NCBI GenBank assembly: GCA_036824045.1
Contig: DAITAZ010000003.1
Span: 62,001-126,000, forward strand
Source of the DNA: DAITAZ01 sp036824045
Lineage (GTDB): Bacteria; Pseudomonadota; Gammaproteobacteria; Burkholderiales; Rhodocyclaceae
DNA: 64,000 nucleotides
Reading direction: 5' to 3'
Position numbers and translations under genes: made by a program
Shown: piece by piece, positions 54,380-62,875 of the stretch
Numbering within the stretch: position 1 is the first letter of the stretch
Layout: each line of letters opens with the position of its first letter
The notes under the pieces: generated by a model
Told to the model about the DNA's origin: nothing
Seen by the model: only the letters and a program-made list of their open reading frames with translations
The model's database searches: none

Positions 54380-54943
54380 ATGAAAACCGCTCAGGAACTC
54401 CGTACCGGTAACGTCATCATGATCGGCAACGACCCGTTGGTCGTGCAAAAGGCCGAGTACAACAAATCCGGCCGCAATGCTGCTGTGGTCAAGATGAAAT
54501 TCAAGAACCTGCTCACCGGTGCCGCCAGCGAGCAGGTTTTCAAGGCCGACGAGAAGTTTGACGTCGTGTTGCTGGAACGAAAGGAAGTGTCGTACTCCTA
54601 CTTTGCCGATCCGATGTACGTATTCATGGATGCAGAGTACAACCAGTTCGAGGTGGAAGCCGAAAACATGGGCGACGCGCTTAACTACCTTGATGATGGT
54701 ATGGCTTGCGAAGTGGTTTTCTATCAGGGCAAAGCCCTCTCGGTTGAACTGCCCAGCTCCGTTGTCCGGGAGATCGAATATACCGAGCCCGCCGTGCGTG
54801 GCGACACCTCGGGCAAGGTGCTGAAGCCGGCACGGATCAAGCCTACCGGGATTGAAATCCAGGTGCCGGCGTTCTGCGAGATTGGCGACAAGATCGAGAT
54901 CGACACCCGTACCGGTGAATACCGCAATCGGGTCAAAGGCTGA
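54380..54943 (+). CDS. efp: Elongation factor P
   Basis: EF-P stimulates peptide bond formation at polyproline stretches. The 187-residue protein has three OB/KOW-like domains. The modification loop reads YNKSGRNAA and places Arg at position 32 instead of lysine, which is exactly the EarP-type EF-P. Earlier members with lysine would need EpmA/EpmB. The pairing with earP supports rhamnosylation. A bidirectional terminator follows. Confidence 0.98.
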   Translation: MKTAQELRTGNVIMIGNDPLVVQKAEYNKSGRNAAVVKMKFKNLLTGAASEQVFKADEKFDVVLLERKEVSYSYFADPMYVFMDAEYNQFEVEAENMGDALNYLDDGMACEVVFYQGKALSVELPSSVVREIEYTEPAVRGDTSGKVLKPARIKPTGIEIQVPAFCEIGDKIEIDTRTGEYRNRVKG

Positions 54944-54974
54944 TCGCTGCCGCTGTTGCCTGGCGGTCATCCCA

Positions 54975-55003
54975 GGAAAAGGCGCTCCGGCGCCTTTTTC
55001 CGT
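54975..55003. terminator. Bidirectional terminator between efp and the MazG-like gene
   Basis: AAAAGGCGC and GCGCCTTTT form a stem with a 4-nt loop and are followed by T on either side. Plus transcription from efp and minus transcription from the convergent gene would both end here. Confidence 0.75.
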
Positions 55004-55018
55004 TTACGCGCCAGTCGG

Positions 55019-55387
55019 TCATAACTTGTCGTACTTGCGCGCGTTACCCCGGGATTTGCTCACCGGGTACTTCTCAGCGTTGAGGGCGAGCTTGCGCCGG
55101 GCCGCGTCGAGCAGGTCCACTCCCAGCAAATCCGCCAGCGTTACCAGATAGACCAGGACATCGGCCAGTTCCAGTTCCACTTCCGCCCGGGTGGCTTCGT
55201 CCAGTGCCCGGGATTCACTTGAATCCATCCACATGAAGTGCTCGACCACCTCAGCCGCCTCGGCGATGAGCGCCATGGAAAGGTTCTTGGGCGAGTGATA
55301 CTGCTGCCAGTCCCGGGCGCGAGCAAAAGCGCGGATGCGTTCGCGCAATTCCTCCAGGTTGGCGATCTGATCTTGGTTGTCTGACAT
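55019..55387 (-). CDS. MazG-like nucleotide pyrophosphohydrolase
   Basis: The 122-residue all-alpha NTP pyrophosphohydrolase has the Mg-binding helices EAAEVVEHFMWMD and ELADVLVYLVTLADLLGVDL, with the E-x3-E and E-x3-D patterns of the family. Relatives hydrolyse dNTPs such as dCTP or modified nucleotides to monophosphates. The specific nucleotide is unknown. It is convergent with efp. Confidence 0.85.
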   Translation of the reverse strand: MSDNQDQIANLEELRERIRAFARARDWQQYHSPKNLSMALIAEAAEVVEHFMWMDSSESRALDEATRAEVELELADVLVYLVTLADLLGVDLLDAARRKLALNAEKYPVSKSRGNARKYDKL

Positions 55388-55647
55388 GGGTATGCGATCT
55401 CTTGAAGCCCGTGAATTGTGTCTTCAATTCGATGAATAAGGGTAATTGGTCGCTGTAAATGTTGGATTTGCTACGGTGCTTTCAGTATTGGAGGGGTATA
55501 AGTTGAGAAATCCGGCAATTGCTGCGAGGTCGTCGAGCATAGTGTTTCATTTGCTTGAGCAGAGCCCGAAGTTCGACTTAACTGCGTGATGTCGTGTTAC
55601 ATTTTTTCCGTCAGTGGATGGAATGAATTTGCCCCGGGGAGCGCCGA
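55388..55647. other. AT-richer intergenic gap
   Basis: The gap divides a leftward gene and a rightward gene and must hold both promoters. It is visibly more AT-rich than its surroundings. No structured RNA or ORF stands out. TATTGG and GGGGTATAAG segments near 55487-55502 could be promoter parts, but no convincing -35/-10 pair was found. Confidence 0.4.
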
Positions 55648-56106
55648 ATGCTAACAGTAACGATGCCCAAATTTCGTTTCAGGATTCGCACCCGCAATGG
55701 CATGCCTTTGGACAATCTGACGATCGGTGGGCGTGACGAGGCGGAGGCGCGGAGGCGACTGGAGCAGATCTACCGGGGCTGCGAAGTGTTGGAAGTGAGT
55801 CAGCTCAATGTCGTTGCTGCAAGCCGCAGCGCCACACCCTCGCAGCCCGAGCCTGTGCTGCCCAGGCCCGGGCAAAGCGGTTCGTTGGCGGAAACGGTGG
55901 TTGCCCGATGTGCAGCCAACCAGCCATTGCTGGATGACACGCCACCTCGCGCATTCCAGTCGATGGGGGGTGCTGCCTTGGCGGTGTTGCCAGAAGCGCG
56001 CCGGGCAGATCCGGTGGTTGTGCCCCAGGCGGGCGGGGCGCCGGAAGCTTGTGCTGCAGAAGAAGAGGTTTCTTTCGAGAGTCTTATCAGCCTCATTACC
56101 CGGTGA
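55648..56106 (+). CDS. Hypothetical protein with GspF-N-like head and acidic tail
   Basis: This 152-residue protein has a compact N-terminus of about 50 residues (KFRFRIRTRNGMPLDNLTIG and EAEARRRLEQIYRGCEVLEV). The pattern of aromatic-basic strand, glycine, then EA-helix resembles the small N-terminal module of type II secretion F proteins, though this is only a visual likeness. Residues about 60-130 are Pro/Ala-rich and look disordered. The end is acidic with EEEVSFESLISLITR. The ATG at 55648 has GGGGAG eight bases before it. It faces the orphan parA gene. No function is assigned. Confidence 0.6.
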   Translation: MLTVTMPKFRFRIRTRNGMPLDNLTIGGRDEAEARRRLEQIYRGCEVLEVSQLNVVAASRSATPSQPEPVLPRPGQSGSLAETVVARCAANQPLLDDTPPRAFQSMGGAALAVLPEARRADPVVVPQAGGAPEACAAEEEVSFESLISLITR

Positions 56107-56179
56107 AGGATGCGCGGGGCTGCGGTCTCGCATCGGGGGCATGCCACGCACCATTGGCGTTCGGCATTGAGTCGGGTCC

Positions 56180-56944
56180 TTACAGATCCCGGGTTTCCAG
56201 CAGTTCTTCCAGCAGGGCCAGATAGTCATAGGCACCACGGCTGGCTGGCGCATGACTCAGCACGTCTTTGTGCGTGGCCGGGCTTTCGGCGATGGCCACG
56301 TTCTCGGAGATTACCGTTCGGCAAAGCGCAGCGCCCACTTCCTCTCCGAGTTGCCGCTGGATTTCGTAGCTGAGCTTGCGCCGGCGGTCGAAGCGGGTCA
56401 TCACGTAACGGCGGCGCACGCTGCGCTTGAGCACGGGCTCCAGGGTGCGGAACGTGCGCTCGGTTTGGAGTGCGCCCCGAAGTGAAAGATGATCGGGCGT
56501 CACTGGAACAAGTACGCAGGTGGCGGCAAAGATGGCGTTGAGGGAGAGTACGCCGATATACGGGCTGCAATCGATGATTGTGGTGTGGGCGTGCTTTGCA
56601 TGTTCGAACGTCTCCAGCCCCTGTCGCAACTTGTTGAGGATGCCGGGTCCCTTGCCAAAAAGCGTATCGACTTTGATCAACTCGGCATGGGCGGGAATCA
56701 AGCTGATTCGGCCAAACCAGGTTTGTTCCAGTTCTCCAAGTGTCCGTTCATCCTTGTAGAAAGCAAAAGAACTCTCTGCATAGCTTTCCGGGGCGTCTCC
56801 GCGGATGGAGGAAAGGTGCGCTTGTGGATCCAGGTCCAGCAATACAACTTGTCGTCCGATGCGATTGAGGCCTGCGGCAAGATTGAGCGACGTGGTTGTT
56901 TTTGCAACGCCACCTTTCTGATTGAATACGGCGAGTCGAGGCAT
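56180..56944 (-). CDS. Orphan ParA family ATPase
   Basis: The 254-residue protein is a ParA/MinD-type ATPase with the deviant Walker A motif KGGVAKTTTSLNLAAGL near residue 10. The A' element lies in LLDLDPQAHLSSI, and the Walker B region is TTIIDCSPYIGVLSLNA. There is no parB partner and no parS-like repeat nearby, so it does not look like the chromosome partition locus. Orphan ParAs position other cargo such as chemotaxis clusters, carboxysomes or storage granules. The cargo here is unknown. Confidence 0.85.
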   Translation of the reverse strand: MPRLAVFNQKGGVAKTTTSLNLAAGLNRIGRQVVLLDLDPQAHLSSIRGDAPESYAESSFAFYKDERTLGELEQTWFGRISLIPAHAELIKVDTLFGKGPGILNKLRQGLETFEHAKHAHTTIIDCSPYIGVLSLNAIFAATCVLVPVTPDHLSLRGALQTERTFRTLEPVLKRSVRRRYVMTRFDRRRKLSYEIQRQLGEEVGAALCRTVISENVAIAESPATHKDVLSHAPASRGAYDYLALLEELLETRDL

Positions 56945-57223
56945 GGCTGGCGTTTGGCGCCTTGGGGCGATATATACAATCCGCTATTTTTCACTTAAGA
57001 TAAACACTTGTGCAATAAGCAATTACGGCGGCTTGGGCCGCCGTATTCATTTCCGGGGTGCCTGCCGGTAGCGCGTGAAGGGCTATGGTGCGACGGGTGC
57101 ATCATTGGGCAGCCGGGGGGTGGATGGTCATCCGCGTTTTTCCGGCCCAGGTGCTCCTGAGACTCGGATAGCGGTGATGGTCAGCCTCGGCTATCGGCGG
57201 AATCTTGGATGCGTGAGCTTGCG
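56945..57223. other. Divergent intergenic region parA/argF with a strong hairpin
   Basis: ACGGCGGC (57025-57032) pairs perfectly with GCCGCCGT (57037-57044) around a 4-nt loop. It is followed by ATTCATTT on the plus side. No upstream plus gene ends here, so its role is unclear. No ORF is supported. An ARG-box-like motif was not evident. Confidence 0.45.
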
Positions 57224-58144
57224 ATGAGCCAAATCAAACACTTCCTGCAGTTCAAAGATCTGTCCCGTGATGAACTGGATCACGTTTTCAACCGTTCCCG
57301 CTGGATCAAGCATCAGTTCAAGTCCTATCGTCAGTATTGGCCCTTGCAGGATCGCACCCTGATCATGATCTTCGAGAAGGCGAGCACCCGCACGCGTCTC
57401 TCGTTCGAAGCCGGTATGGCGCAACTGGGGGGGAGTGCGATCTATCTCAACACCCGGGATTCGCAACTGGGCCGCGGAGAGCCGGTGGAGGATGCGGCGC
57501 AGGTGATGTCCCGCATGTGCGATCTGGTCATGATCCGAACTTTCGAGCAGGAGATTGTCGAGCGCTTCGCTCGCAACTCCAGGGTCCCGGTGATCAATGG
57601 CCTTACCAATGAGTACCACCCTTGCCAGATCCTGGCCGACATCTTCACCTTCGTCGAGCATCGGGGGGCGATTCAGGGCAAGACGGTGGCGTGGATTGGC
57701 GATTCCAACAATGTCTGCAACACCTGGCTGCAGGCGGCTGAATTGCTGGATTTCAAGGTTAACGTGTCGACACCCCCCGGCTATGGAGTCGAGCCGGAGC
57801 GGGCAGGGGTGAACGGCAGCCATTTCGAGTCGTTTGCGGACCCCATGGATGCTGCCAAGGGCGCCGACCTGGTCACCACTGACGTGTGGACCTCCATGGG
57901 TTTCGAGGCGGAGAACGAGGAACGCATGAAGGCCTTTGCCGATTGGCAGGTGGACGCGGACATGATGAGGATGGCCCGCCCGGACGCGCTCTTCTTGCAC
58001 TGCCTCCCCGCGCATCGGGGCGAGGAAGTGGCCGCCGATGTGATCGATGGTCCACAGTCAGTTGTGTGGGATGAAGCGGAAAATCGGTTGCACACACAGA
58101 AAGCCCTGATGGAGTACCTGCTTCTGGGCCAGGTGTCACCCTGA
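57224..58144 (+). CDS. argF: Ornithine carbamoyltransferase
   Basis: The enzyme makes citrulline from ornithine and carbamoyl phosphate. The ATG at 57224 gives MSQIKHFLQFKDLSRDEL, the usual betaproteobacterial start, and 306 residues. The carbamoyl-phosphate loop STRTRLSFE, the RTFEQ and NEYHPCQILADIFT stretches, and the ornithine-binding HCLPAHRGEE are all present. argG follows after 66 bp, giving two consecutive arginine steps. Confidence 0.97.
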   Translation: MSQIKHFLQFKDLSRDELDHVFNRSRWIKHQFKSYRQYWPLQDRTLIMIFEKASTRTRLSFEAGMAQLGGSAIYLNTRDSQLGRGEPVEDAAQVMSRMCDLVMIRTFEQEIVERFARNSRVPVINGLTNEYHPCQILADIFTFVEHRGAIQGKTVAWIGDSNNVCNTWLQAAELLDFKVNVSTPPGYGVEPERAGVNGSHFESFADPMDAAKGADLVTTDVWTSMGFEAENEERMKAFADWQVDADMMRMARPDALFLHCLPAHRGEEVAADVIDGPQSVVWDEAENRLHTQKALMEYLLLGQVSP

Positions 58145-58210
58145 TTCAAGGGGCACCGACGCTTTTTGGGCGGACGGTGCCACGCAATTATTGGTCTATC
58201 GAGGAACCCC

Positions 58211-59446
58211 ATGAGCGACGTAAAGAAAGTGGTGCTTGCCTACTCGGGCGGGCTGGATACCTCCGTGATCCTGAAGTGGCTGCAGGATACGTATCAATGT
58301 GAGGTGGTGACCTTTACCGCCGATCTGGGGCAGGGGGAGGAGTTGGAGCCGGCGCGGGCCAAGGCGCTGCAGTTCGGCATCAAGGCGGAAAACATCTTCA
58401 TCGACGATTTGCGAGAAGAATTCGTTCGGGATTTCGTTTTTCCGATGTTCCGCGCCAACACGCTTTACGAAGGTGAGTACCTCCTGGGGACCTCGATTGC
58501 TCGTCCGCTGATTGCCAAGCGTTTGGTGGAGATTGCCAAGCTGCGTGGTGCCGACACCATTTCTCACGGCGCAACCGGCAAGGGTAACGATCAGGTGCGC
58601 TTTGAACTGGGCGCTTACGCGCTGATGCCCAACGTCAAGGTCATTGCGCCGTGGCGTGAGTGGGATCTCCTGTCTCGCGAGAAACTGCTGGCCTATGCGG
58701 AGAACCACGGCATCCCCATCGAGATGAAGCACAAGCAGGGCGGCTCTCCCTATTCCATGGACGCCAACTTGCTGCATATCAGCTACGAAGGCCGGCATCT
58801 GGAAGATCCTTCCGCGGAGGCCGAAGAGAGCATGTGGCGCTGGACGGTTTCGCCGGAAGCCGCGCCGGATGAAGCGGAATACGTGGATTTGGAATTCGAG
58901 AACGGGGATCTGGTGTCGATCAACGGCGTTCGAATGGCTGCGCATGAACTTCTTGCCAAGCTCAACGAAATGGGTGGCAAGCATGGCGTTGGTCGGCTCG
59001 ATCTGGTGGAAAACCGCTACGTAGGCATGAAATCCCGCGGCTGTTACGAAACGCCTGGAGGCACCATACTTCTGCGTGCCCACCGCGCGATCGAATCCAT
59101 CACCCTGGATCGAGAAGTCGCTCATCTCAAGGATGACTTGATGCCCAGGTACGCCAGTCTTATCTATAACGGCTATTGGTGGAGCCCTGAGCGCAAGGCA
59201 CTGCAAGCGCTGATCGATCACACCCAGCAGAATGTGAATGGCTGGGTGCGTATCAAGCTCTATAAGGGCAATGTCGTCGTCGTGGCACGGGATTCCCGGA
59301 CCCACTCCCTGTTCGACCCCACCATCGCCACGTTTGAAGACGATGCCGGTGCCTATGATCAGAAGGATGCTGGCGGCTTCATCAAGCTGAATGCCCTGCG
59401 CATGCGGATTGCCGCCAATTCCCATGTGCGTCGCAGTGGTGAGTAA
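58211..59446 (+). CDS. argG: Argininosuccinate synthase
   Basis: The enzyme joins citrulline and aspartate with ATP. The PP-loop AYSGGLDTSVIL is at residues about 10-21, with HGATGKGNDQVRFELG, EAEESMWRWTVSPE and VGRLDLVENRYVGMKSRG following. The 411-residue length matches the common bacterial form. The ATG at 58211 follows GAGGA by five bases; the longer open frame is not used. A terminator follows. Confidence 0.97.
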   Translation: MSDVKKVVLAYSGGLDTSVILKWLQDTYQCEVVTFTADLGQGEELEPARAKALQFGIKAENIFIDDLREEFVRDFVFPMFRANTLYEGEYLLGTSIARPLIAKRLVEIAKLRGADTISHGATGKGNDQVRFELGAYALMPNVKVIAPWREWDLLSREKLLAYAENHGIPIEMKHKQGGSPYSMDANLLHISYEGRHLEDPSAEAEESMWRWTVSPEAAPDEAEYVDLEFENGDLVSINGVRMAAHELLAKLNEMGGKHGVGRLDLVENRYVGMKSRGCYETPGGTILLRAHRAIESITLDREVAHLKDDLMPRYASLIYNGYWWSPERKALQALIDHTQQNVNGWVRIKLYKGNVVVVARDSRTHSLFDPTIATFEDDAGAYDQKDAGGFIKLNALRMRIAANSHVRRSGE

Positions 59447-59474
59447 GGGCTAGATCCAGCCACATGTATAGTCT

Positions 59475-59505
59475 CCGGCCCCGCTTTGCGGGGCTGGCCG
59501 GTTTT
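59475..59505 (+). terminator. Rho-independent terminator after argG
   Basis: GCCCCGC (59478-59484) and GCGGGGC (59488-59494) form a 7-bp stem with a TTT loop, followed by TGGCCGG and TTTT at 59502-59505. The T tract is offset, so strength is moderate. Confidence 0.6.
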
Positions 59506-59525
59506 CTCTCCCACAGGTTGCTTCC

Positions 59526-59837
59526 ATGTCCCAGTTCGACAACGTCAGCGTAGTCAAGAAGGCCAACGTCTATTTCGACGGCAAATGTGTCAGTCACACG
59601 GTGTTGTTCGCCGACGGCGTGCGCAAGACCATTGGTGTGATCTTCCCGTCCAGCCTTACCTTCAACACCGGTGCACCCGAGATCATGGAAATCAACGGTG
59701 GCCGTTGCCGCATCCGTCTTGCCGGGAGTACTGAGTGGTCCGAGTATGGTGCCGGGCAGTCCTTCAGTGTGCCGGGCAACAGCAGTTTCGACATTGAAAC
59801 GGTCGAACTGCTGGACTATGTGTGTCATTTCGGTTGA
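59526..59837 (+). CDS. ppnP: Pyrimidine/purine nucleoside phosphorylase PpnP
   Basis: This small cupin enzyme splits diverse nucleosides into base and ribose-1-phosphate. The 103 residues match the DUF1255 family end to end, with VYFDGKCVSHTVLFADG, KTIGVIFPSSLTFNTGAPEIMEI, and the closing SFSVPGNSSFDIE with LDYVCHFG. It lies after the argG terminator. Confidence 0.94.
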   Translation: MSQFDNVSVVKKANVYFDGKCVSHTVLFADGVRKTIGVIFPSSLTFNTGAPEIMEINGGRCRIRLAGSTEWSEYGAGQSFSVPGNSSFDIETVELLDYVCHFG

Positions 59838-59847
59838 GTCTGATCCC

Positions 59848-59934
59848 ATGCGCCACGTCGTCTTCGTGGCATTGGTGCTGGCGCTCTGCGCGGTGACCTG
59901 GATGGTATGGCAGGGCCTTGTCGTCGCCGGGTAG
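59848..59934 (+). CDS. Candidate 28-residue single-pass membrane peptide
   Basis: An ATG 10 bp after the ppnP stop opens a 28-codon frame ending at TAG 59932-59934: MRHVVFVALVLALCAV and then TWMVWQGLVVAG. The sequence is hydrophobic almost throughout, fitting one membrane helix. It has no clear ribosome binding site and could be coupled to ppnP. The size makes the call tentative. Confidence 0.35.
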   Translation: MRHVVFVALVLALCAVTWMVWQGLVVAG

Positions 59935-59972
59935 CCCCGCCCGTAATTCCGTGATCTGAAATAAGGTGGCCC

Positions 59973-60458
59973 ATGCCTTCCTTTGATGTGGTGTCTGAAG
60001 TCGACGTGGTGGAGTTGCGTAACGCGGTGGATCAATCCAATAAGGAGATCACCAACCGTTTTGATTTCAAAGGGTCGGATGCTCGTGTGGAGCAGGGGGA
60101 AAAGCTGATGACCCTGTATGCCGACGATGAATTCAAACTGGGCCAGGTCTATGACATCCTGGTCGCCCGGCTGGGCAAGCGTGGCGTGGATGTGCGCTGT
60201 CTGGAACGGGGCGAGCCCCAGAAAATCAGCGGCAACAAGGTCAAGGAAGAAGTGAAGGTCAAGGTCGGGATCGAGGGCGAGTTGGCCAAGAAAATCGTTC
60301 GCCAGATCAAGGACAGCAAGCTCAAGGTTCAGGCGAGCATTCAGGGCGACGCTGTCCGGGTTTCCGGAGCTAAGCGCGATACACTGCAAGAGGCGATTGC
60401 CCTGTTACGAAAGGCGATTACCGACACGCCGCTCCAGTTCAATAATTTTCGCGATTAG
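59973..60458 (+). CDS. yajQ: YajQ family nucleotide-binding protein
   Basis: The 161-residue protein matches the UPF0234 family through MPSFDVVSEVDVVELRNAVDQ, FDFKGSDA and VRVSGAKRDTLQEAIALLR. The fold has two RRM-like domains. Homologs in Xanthomonas and Pseudomonas bind cyclic di-GMP and affect transcription, and others bind tRNA or nucleotides. The activity here is unproven. It is 38 bp after the tiny membrane ORF. Confidence 0.95.
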   Translation: MPSFDVVSEVDVVELRNAVDQSNKEITNRFDFKGSDARVEQGEKLMTLYADDEFKLGQVYDILVARLGKRGVDVRCLERGEPQKISGNKVKEEVKVKVGIEGELAKKIVRQIKDSKLKVQASIQGDAVRVSGAKRDTLQEAIALLRKAITDTPLQFNNFRD

Positions 60459-60476
60459 GTTGCGTTCCGGAGCTGA

Positions 60477-61184
60477 TTACCGCGGGAGTCGCTCGCTCCA
60501 CCGGCTGTAAAGGCGGGAGGCAACGGCAGTCAAGGCAGGCAGTTTGTTGCCCATCCAGTCGAGAATGGTAGCGGACTCCTGCACGCCGGGCCCGGGACTG
60601 GATGCAATTTCCGGTGCGCCTTCGGCAGCCCAAGCCCGAACCATCTCTTCTGTCATTTCCACATGGCACTGCATTGCCAGGTGTCGGCCATCCAGCACGT
60701 AAGCTTGATTGGCGCACCATTGGCTCGACAACAGATGCATGGCCCCGCGGGGCAAGCTGAAAGTCTCGCCGTGCCAGTGGAAGGAGGTGAAGTGGGTGCT
60801 GTGGCCGAACCATTCCTCGGCATCTTTGCTCGGTGTTACCGCGACGTTGCCCCATCCGATTTCCTTGGTGTCGTTGGAAGTCACTGTTCCGCCAAGGGCC
60901 TTGGAGATCAGTTGCCCGCCGAGACAATGGCCAAGGGTCGGGATGCCCCAGGATACCGCCTGTTTGATGAGGGCAAGCGCAGGAGGGATCCAGGGCAGAT
61001 CGTCATTGACGCTCATGGGACCGCCCATGAAGCAAAAACCGCTGTACGGACTTACATCGGGCGGAACAGTGTCACCCGCGTCAAGCCGAACAAGGACCCA
61101 GGGGATCCCGTGGGCGTTGAGAAAATGGGCAAAATACCCGGCCCCTTCGCCGGGACTATGGCGGAAAATTGCAATGGGTTTCAC
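60477..61184 (-). CDS. Class I glutamine amidotransferase-like protein
   Basis: The 235-residue protein has the GATase-1 fold. The nucleophile is C87 in TLGHCLGGQLI, and H174 with E176 in QCHVEMTEE completes the triad. The motif FMGGPMSVNDDLPWI is typical of GMP-synthase-like amidotransferases that act without a fused synthetase domain. The physiological amide donor and acceptor are unknown. The GTG at 61184 gives VKPIAIFRHSPGEGAGYF; an ATG at 61274 would add 30 unlike residues. It is divergent from the Nudix gene. Confidence 0.85.
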   Translation of the reverse strand: MKPIAIFRHSPGEGAGYFAHFLNAHGIPWVLVRLDAGDTVPPDVSPYSGFCFMGGPMSVNDDLPWIPPALALIKQAVSWGIPTLGHCLGGQLISKALGGTVTSNDTKEIGWGNVAVTPSKDAEEWFGHSTHFTSFHWHGETFSLPRGAMHLLSSQWCANQAYVLDGRHLAMQCHVEMTEEMVRAWAAEGAPEIASSPGPGVQESATILDWMGNKLPALTAVASRLYSRWSERLPR

Positions 61185-61322
61185 TGTGTGCAGTCTGAAG
61201 CGGGAAAGAGCGCGGAGGAGTTTAATGCGCTTTGATCGCTGCAGCTTGGTTAAGTTGTCCGCTACAGCCTGCATGTATCGGCGTTTCGTCCGGTAGCGGG
61301 TTCAACCAGGGGTTCTCCAGCC

Positions 61323-61949
61323 ATGCCGGATGCCAATCGACCGCCCCAGGCCTTTTTGCCACATACAGCAGAGTGGCTGAAGGCGTGTTTCGCCCAGCCC
61401 CGCGACTACTGCCCGGTAGTGGAAGATGGGGCTCGGCCTGATGCCCAACTCACCTCTGCCGCCGTGTTGATTCCTGTGGTGCGGCGTGACGAGGGGCTGC
61501 ATGTTCTGCTCACGCGCCGTACGGATCACTTGCGAGACCACCCCGGACAGGTCAGTTTCCCGGGGGGGCGCGCTGAGCCGGAAGACGACTCCCCTGTGCA
61601 TACTGCGCTGAGGGAAGCGGAAGAGGAAATAGGTTTGTCGGCTCAAAGGATCGACGTCCTTGGTTGCTTGGAGCCTTACCATACCGGGACGGGCTTCCGC
61701 GTGACCCCGGTGGTGGGTTTGGTCACTCCCCCTTTTGACTTGAATTTGGACGCCTTTGAGGTGGCCGAAGTCTTCGAGACGCCGTTTTCGTTTCTGATGG
61801 ACCCGGAAAATCATCAGCGGCACAGCGCGGAAATCCGGGGCAGGCTGCGCCATTACTACGCCATGCCCTGGCAGGGATATTTCATTTGGGGGGCCACGGC
61901 CGGTATGATCGTCAGCCTCTATCGGTTTTTGCATCAACCTAGGGACTGA
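61323..61949 (+). CDS. Nudix hydrolase, CoA pyrophosphatase type (NudL-like)
   Basis: The 208-residue protein has the full Nudix box GGRAEPEDDSPVHTALREAEEEIGL as separate segments GGRAEPED and REAEEEIGL, preceded by LLTRRTDHLRDHPGQVSFPGG, which is the CoA-recognition motif of NudL enzymes. It probably hydrolyses CoA or oxidised CoA to phosphopantetheine and 3',5'-ADP. It is divergent from the amidotransferase and followed by terC after 135 bp. Confidence 0.88.
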   Translation: MPDANRPPQAFLPHTAEWLKACFAQPRDYCPVVEDGARPDAQLTSAAVLIPVVRRDEGLHVLLTRRTDHLRDHPGQVSFPGGRAEPEDDSPVHTALREAEEEIGLSAQRIDVLGCLEPYHTGTGFRVTPVVGLVTPPFDLNLDAFEVAEVFETPFSFLMDPENHQRHSAEIRGRLRHYYAMPWQGYFIWGATAGMIVSLYRFLHQPRD

Positions 61950-62084
61950 TTTGATCCCTGATGGTTGTTTTGCGGTGCGCGATCTCCAAGTCCGCCGAAA
62001 AAGCGGTATTTCCGGTGCAATCGCCTCGATGGGTGGTCGCCCGCCTCGTTACACTCAAATTTTTTTGATTCAGTCGAAATAACC

Positions 62085-62831
62085 ATGGAATGGATTGCCG
62101 ACCCGAATGCCTGGATTGCCCTGGCTACGCTGACTGCACTTGAAATCGTACTGGGAATCGACAACATCATCTTCATCTCGATCCTCGTCGGCAGGTTGCC
62201 GGAAAGTCAGCGCAACTCCGCACGGCGGCTTGGGCTCATGCTGGCCATGGGTACGCGAATTGCGCTCCTGATGTCCCTGGCCTGGATCATGCGCTTGACC
62301 GAACCCTTGTTCGCGGTGCTCGGTACCGAAATTTCCGGTCGTGACCTGATCCTGATCGTCGGCGGGCTTTTCCTGTTGTGGAAGAGCGTGCACGAAATCC
62401 ACAACTCGCTTGAAGGCGAGGATGAGGGCGAGGATCAAGCGGCGGGAAAAGCCTCCGCCAACTACTTGGGGGTTCTCGCTCAAATTGCGGTGATCGACAT
62501 TGTCTTTTCGCTTGATTCCGTCATTACCGCTGTCGGCTTGTCGGGGGAGGTGATGGTGATGGCGACTGCCATCGTGCTATCGGTAGGTGTCATGATGTTT
62601 GCCGCCAAGCCGATCGGGGAGTTCGTGGATCGGCACCCAACCGTGAAGATCCTGGCCTTGTCCTTCCTGGTGCTGGTGGGCGTCACCCTGATCGCGGAGG
62701 GGTTCGATACCCACGTGCCAAAAGGCTACATCTACTTCGCCATGGCGTTCTCGGTGGTGGTGGAGATGGTCAACATCCGTTTGCGCAAGCGGCTGGTGCA
62801 GCCGGTGAAGTTACACAAGGAACTGCCCTGA
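62085..62831 (+). CDS. TerC family integral membrane protein
   Basis: The 248-residue protein has seven or so membrane helices, with the family motif ALEIVLGIDNIIFISILVGRLP at the start and AQIAVIDIVFSLDSVITAVGL in the second half. Each carries the acidic D in a membrane segment that probably binds a metal ion. TerC/Alx relatives export manganese or load it onto exported enzymes. The upstream 135 bp was checked for a yybP-ykoY-like riboswitch and none was seen. The ATG at 62085 fits the family. Confidence 0.9.
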   Translation: MEWIADPNAWIALATLTALEIVLGIDNIIFISILVGRLPESQRNSARRLGLMLAMGTRIALLMSLAWIMRLTEPLFAVLGTEISGRDLILIVGGLFLLWKSVHEIHNSLEGEDEGEDQAAGKASANYLGVLAQIAVIDIVFSLDSVITAVGLSGEVMVMATAIVLSVGVMMFAAKPIGEFVDRHPTVKILALSFLVLVGVTLIAEGFDTHVPKGYIYFAMAFSVVVEMVNIRLRKRLVQPVKLHKELP

Positions 62832-62837
62832 TGCCCT

Positions 62838-62875
62838 GCCCTGCTGCCGACCTGAATGTGAGTCAGCAGCAGGGC
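62838..62875 (+). repeat. Inverted repeat after the terC gene
   Basis: GCCCTGCTGC (62838-62847) and GCAGCAGGGC (62866-62875) are perfect 10-bp complements with an 18-nt loop. No T tract follows. It may protect the mRNA 3' end or act as a Rho-linked end site. Confidence 0.5.

Noticed and set aside
58196..59425. 409-codon open frame on the minus strand
   Set aside because: Antisense to argG, same explanation as above.
61950..62084. Manganese (yybP-ykoY) riboswitch upstream of the terC gene
   Set aside because: Such a riboswitch is common before terC-family genes, but the characteristic conserved sequence and paired stems were not seen by eye.
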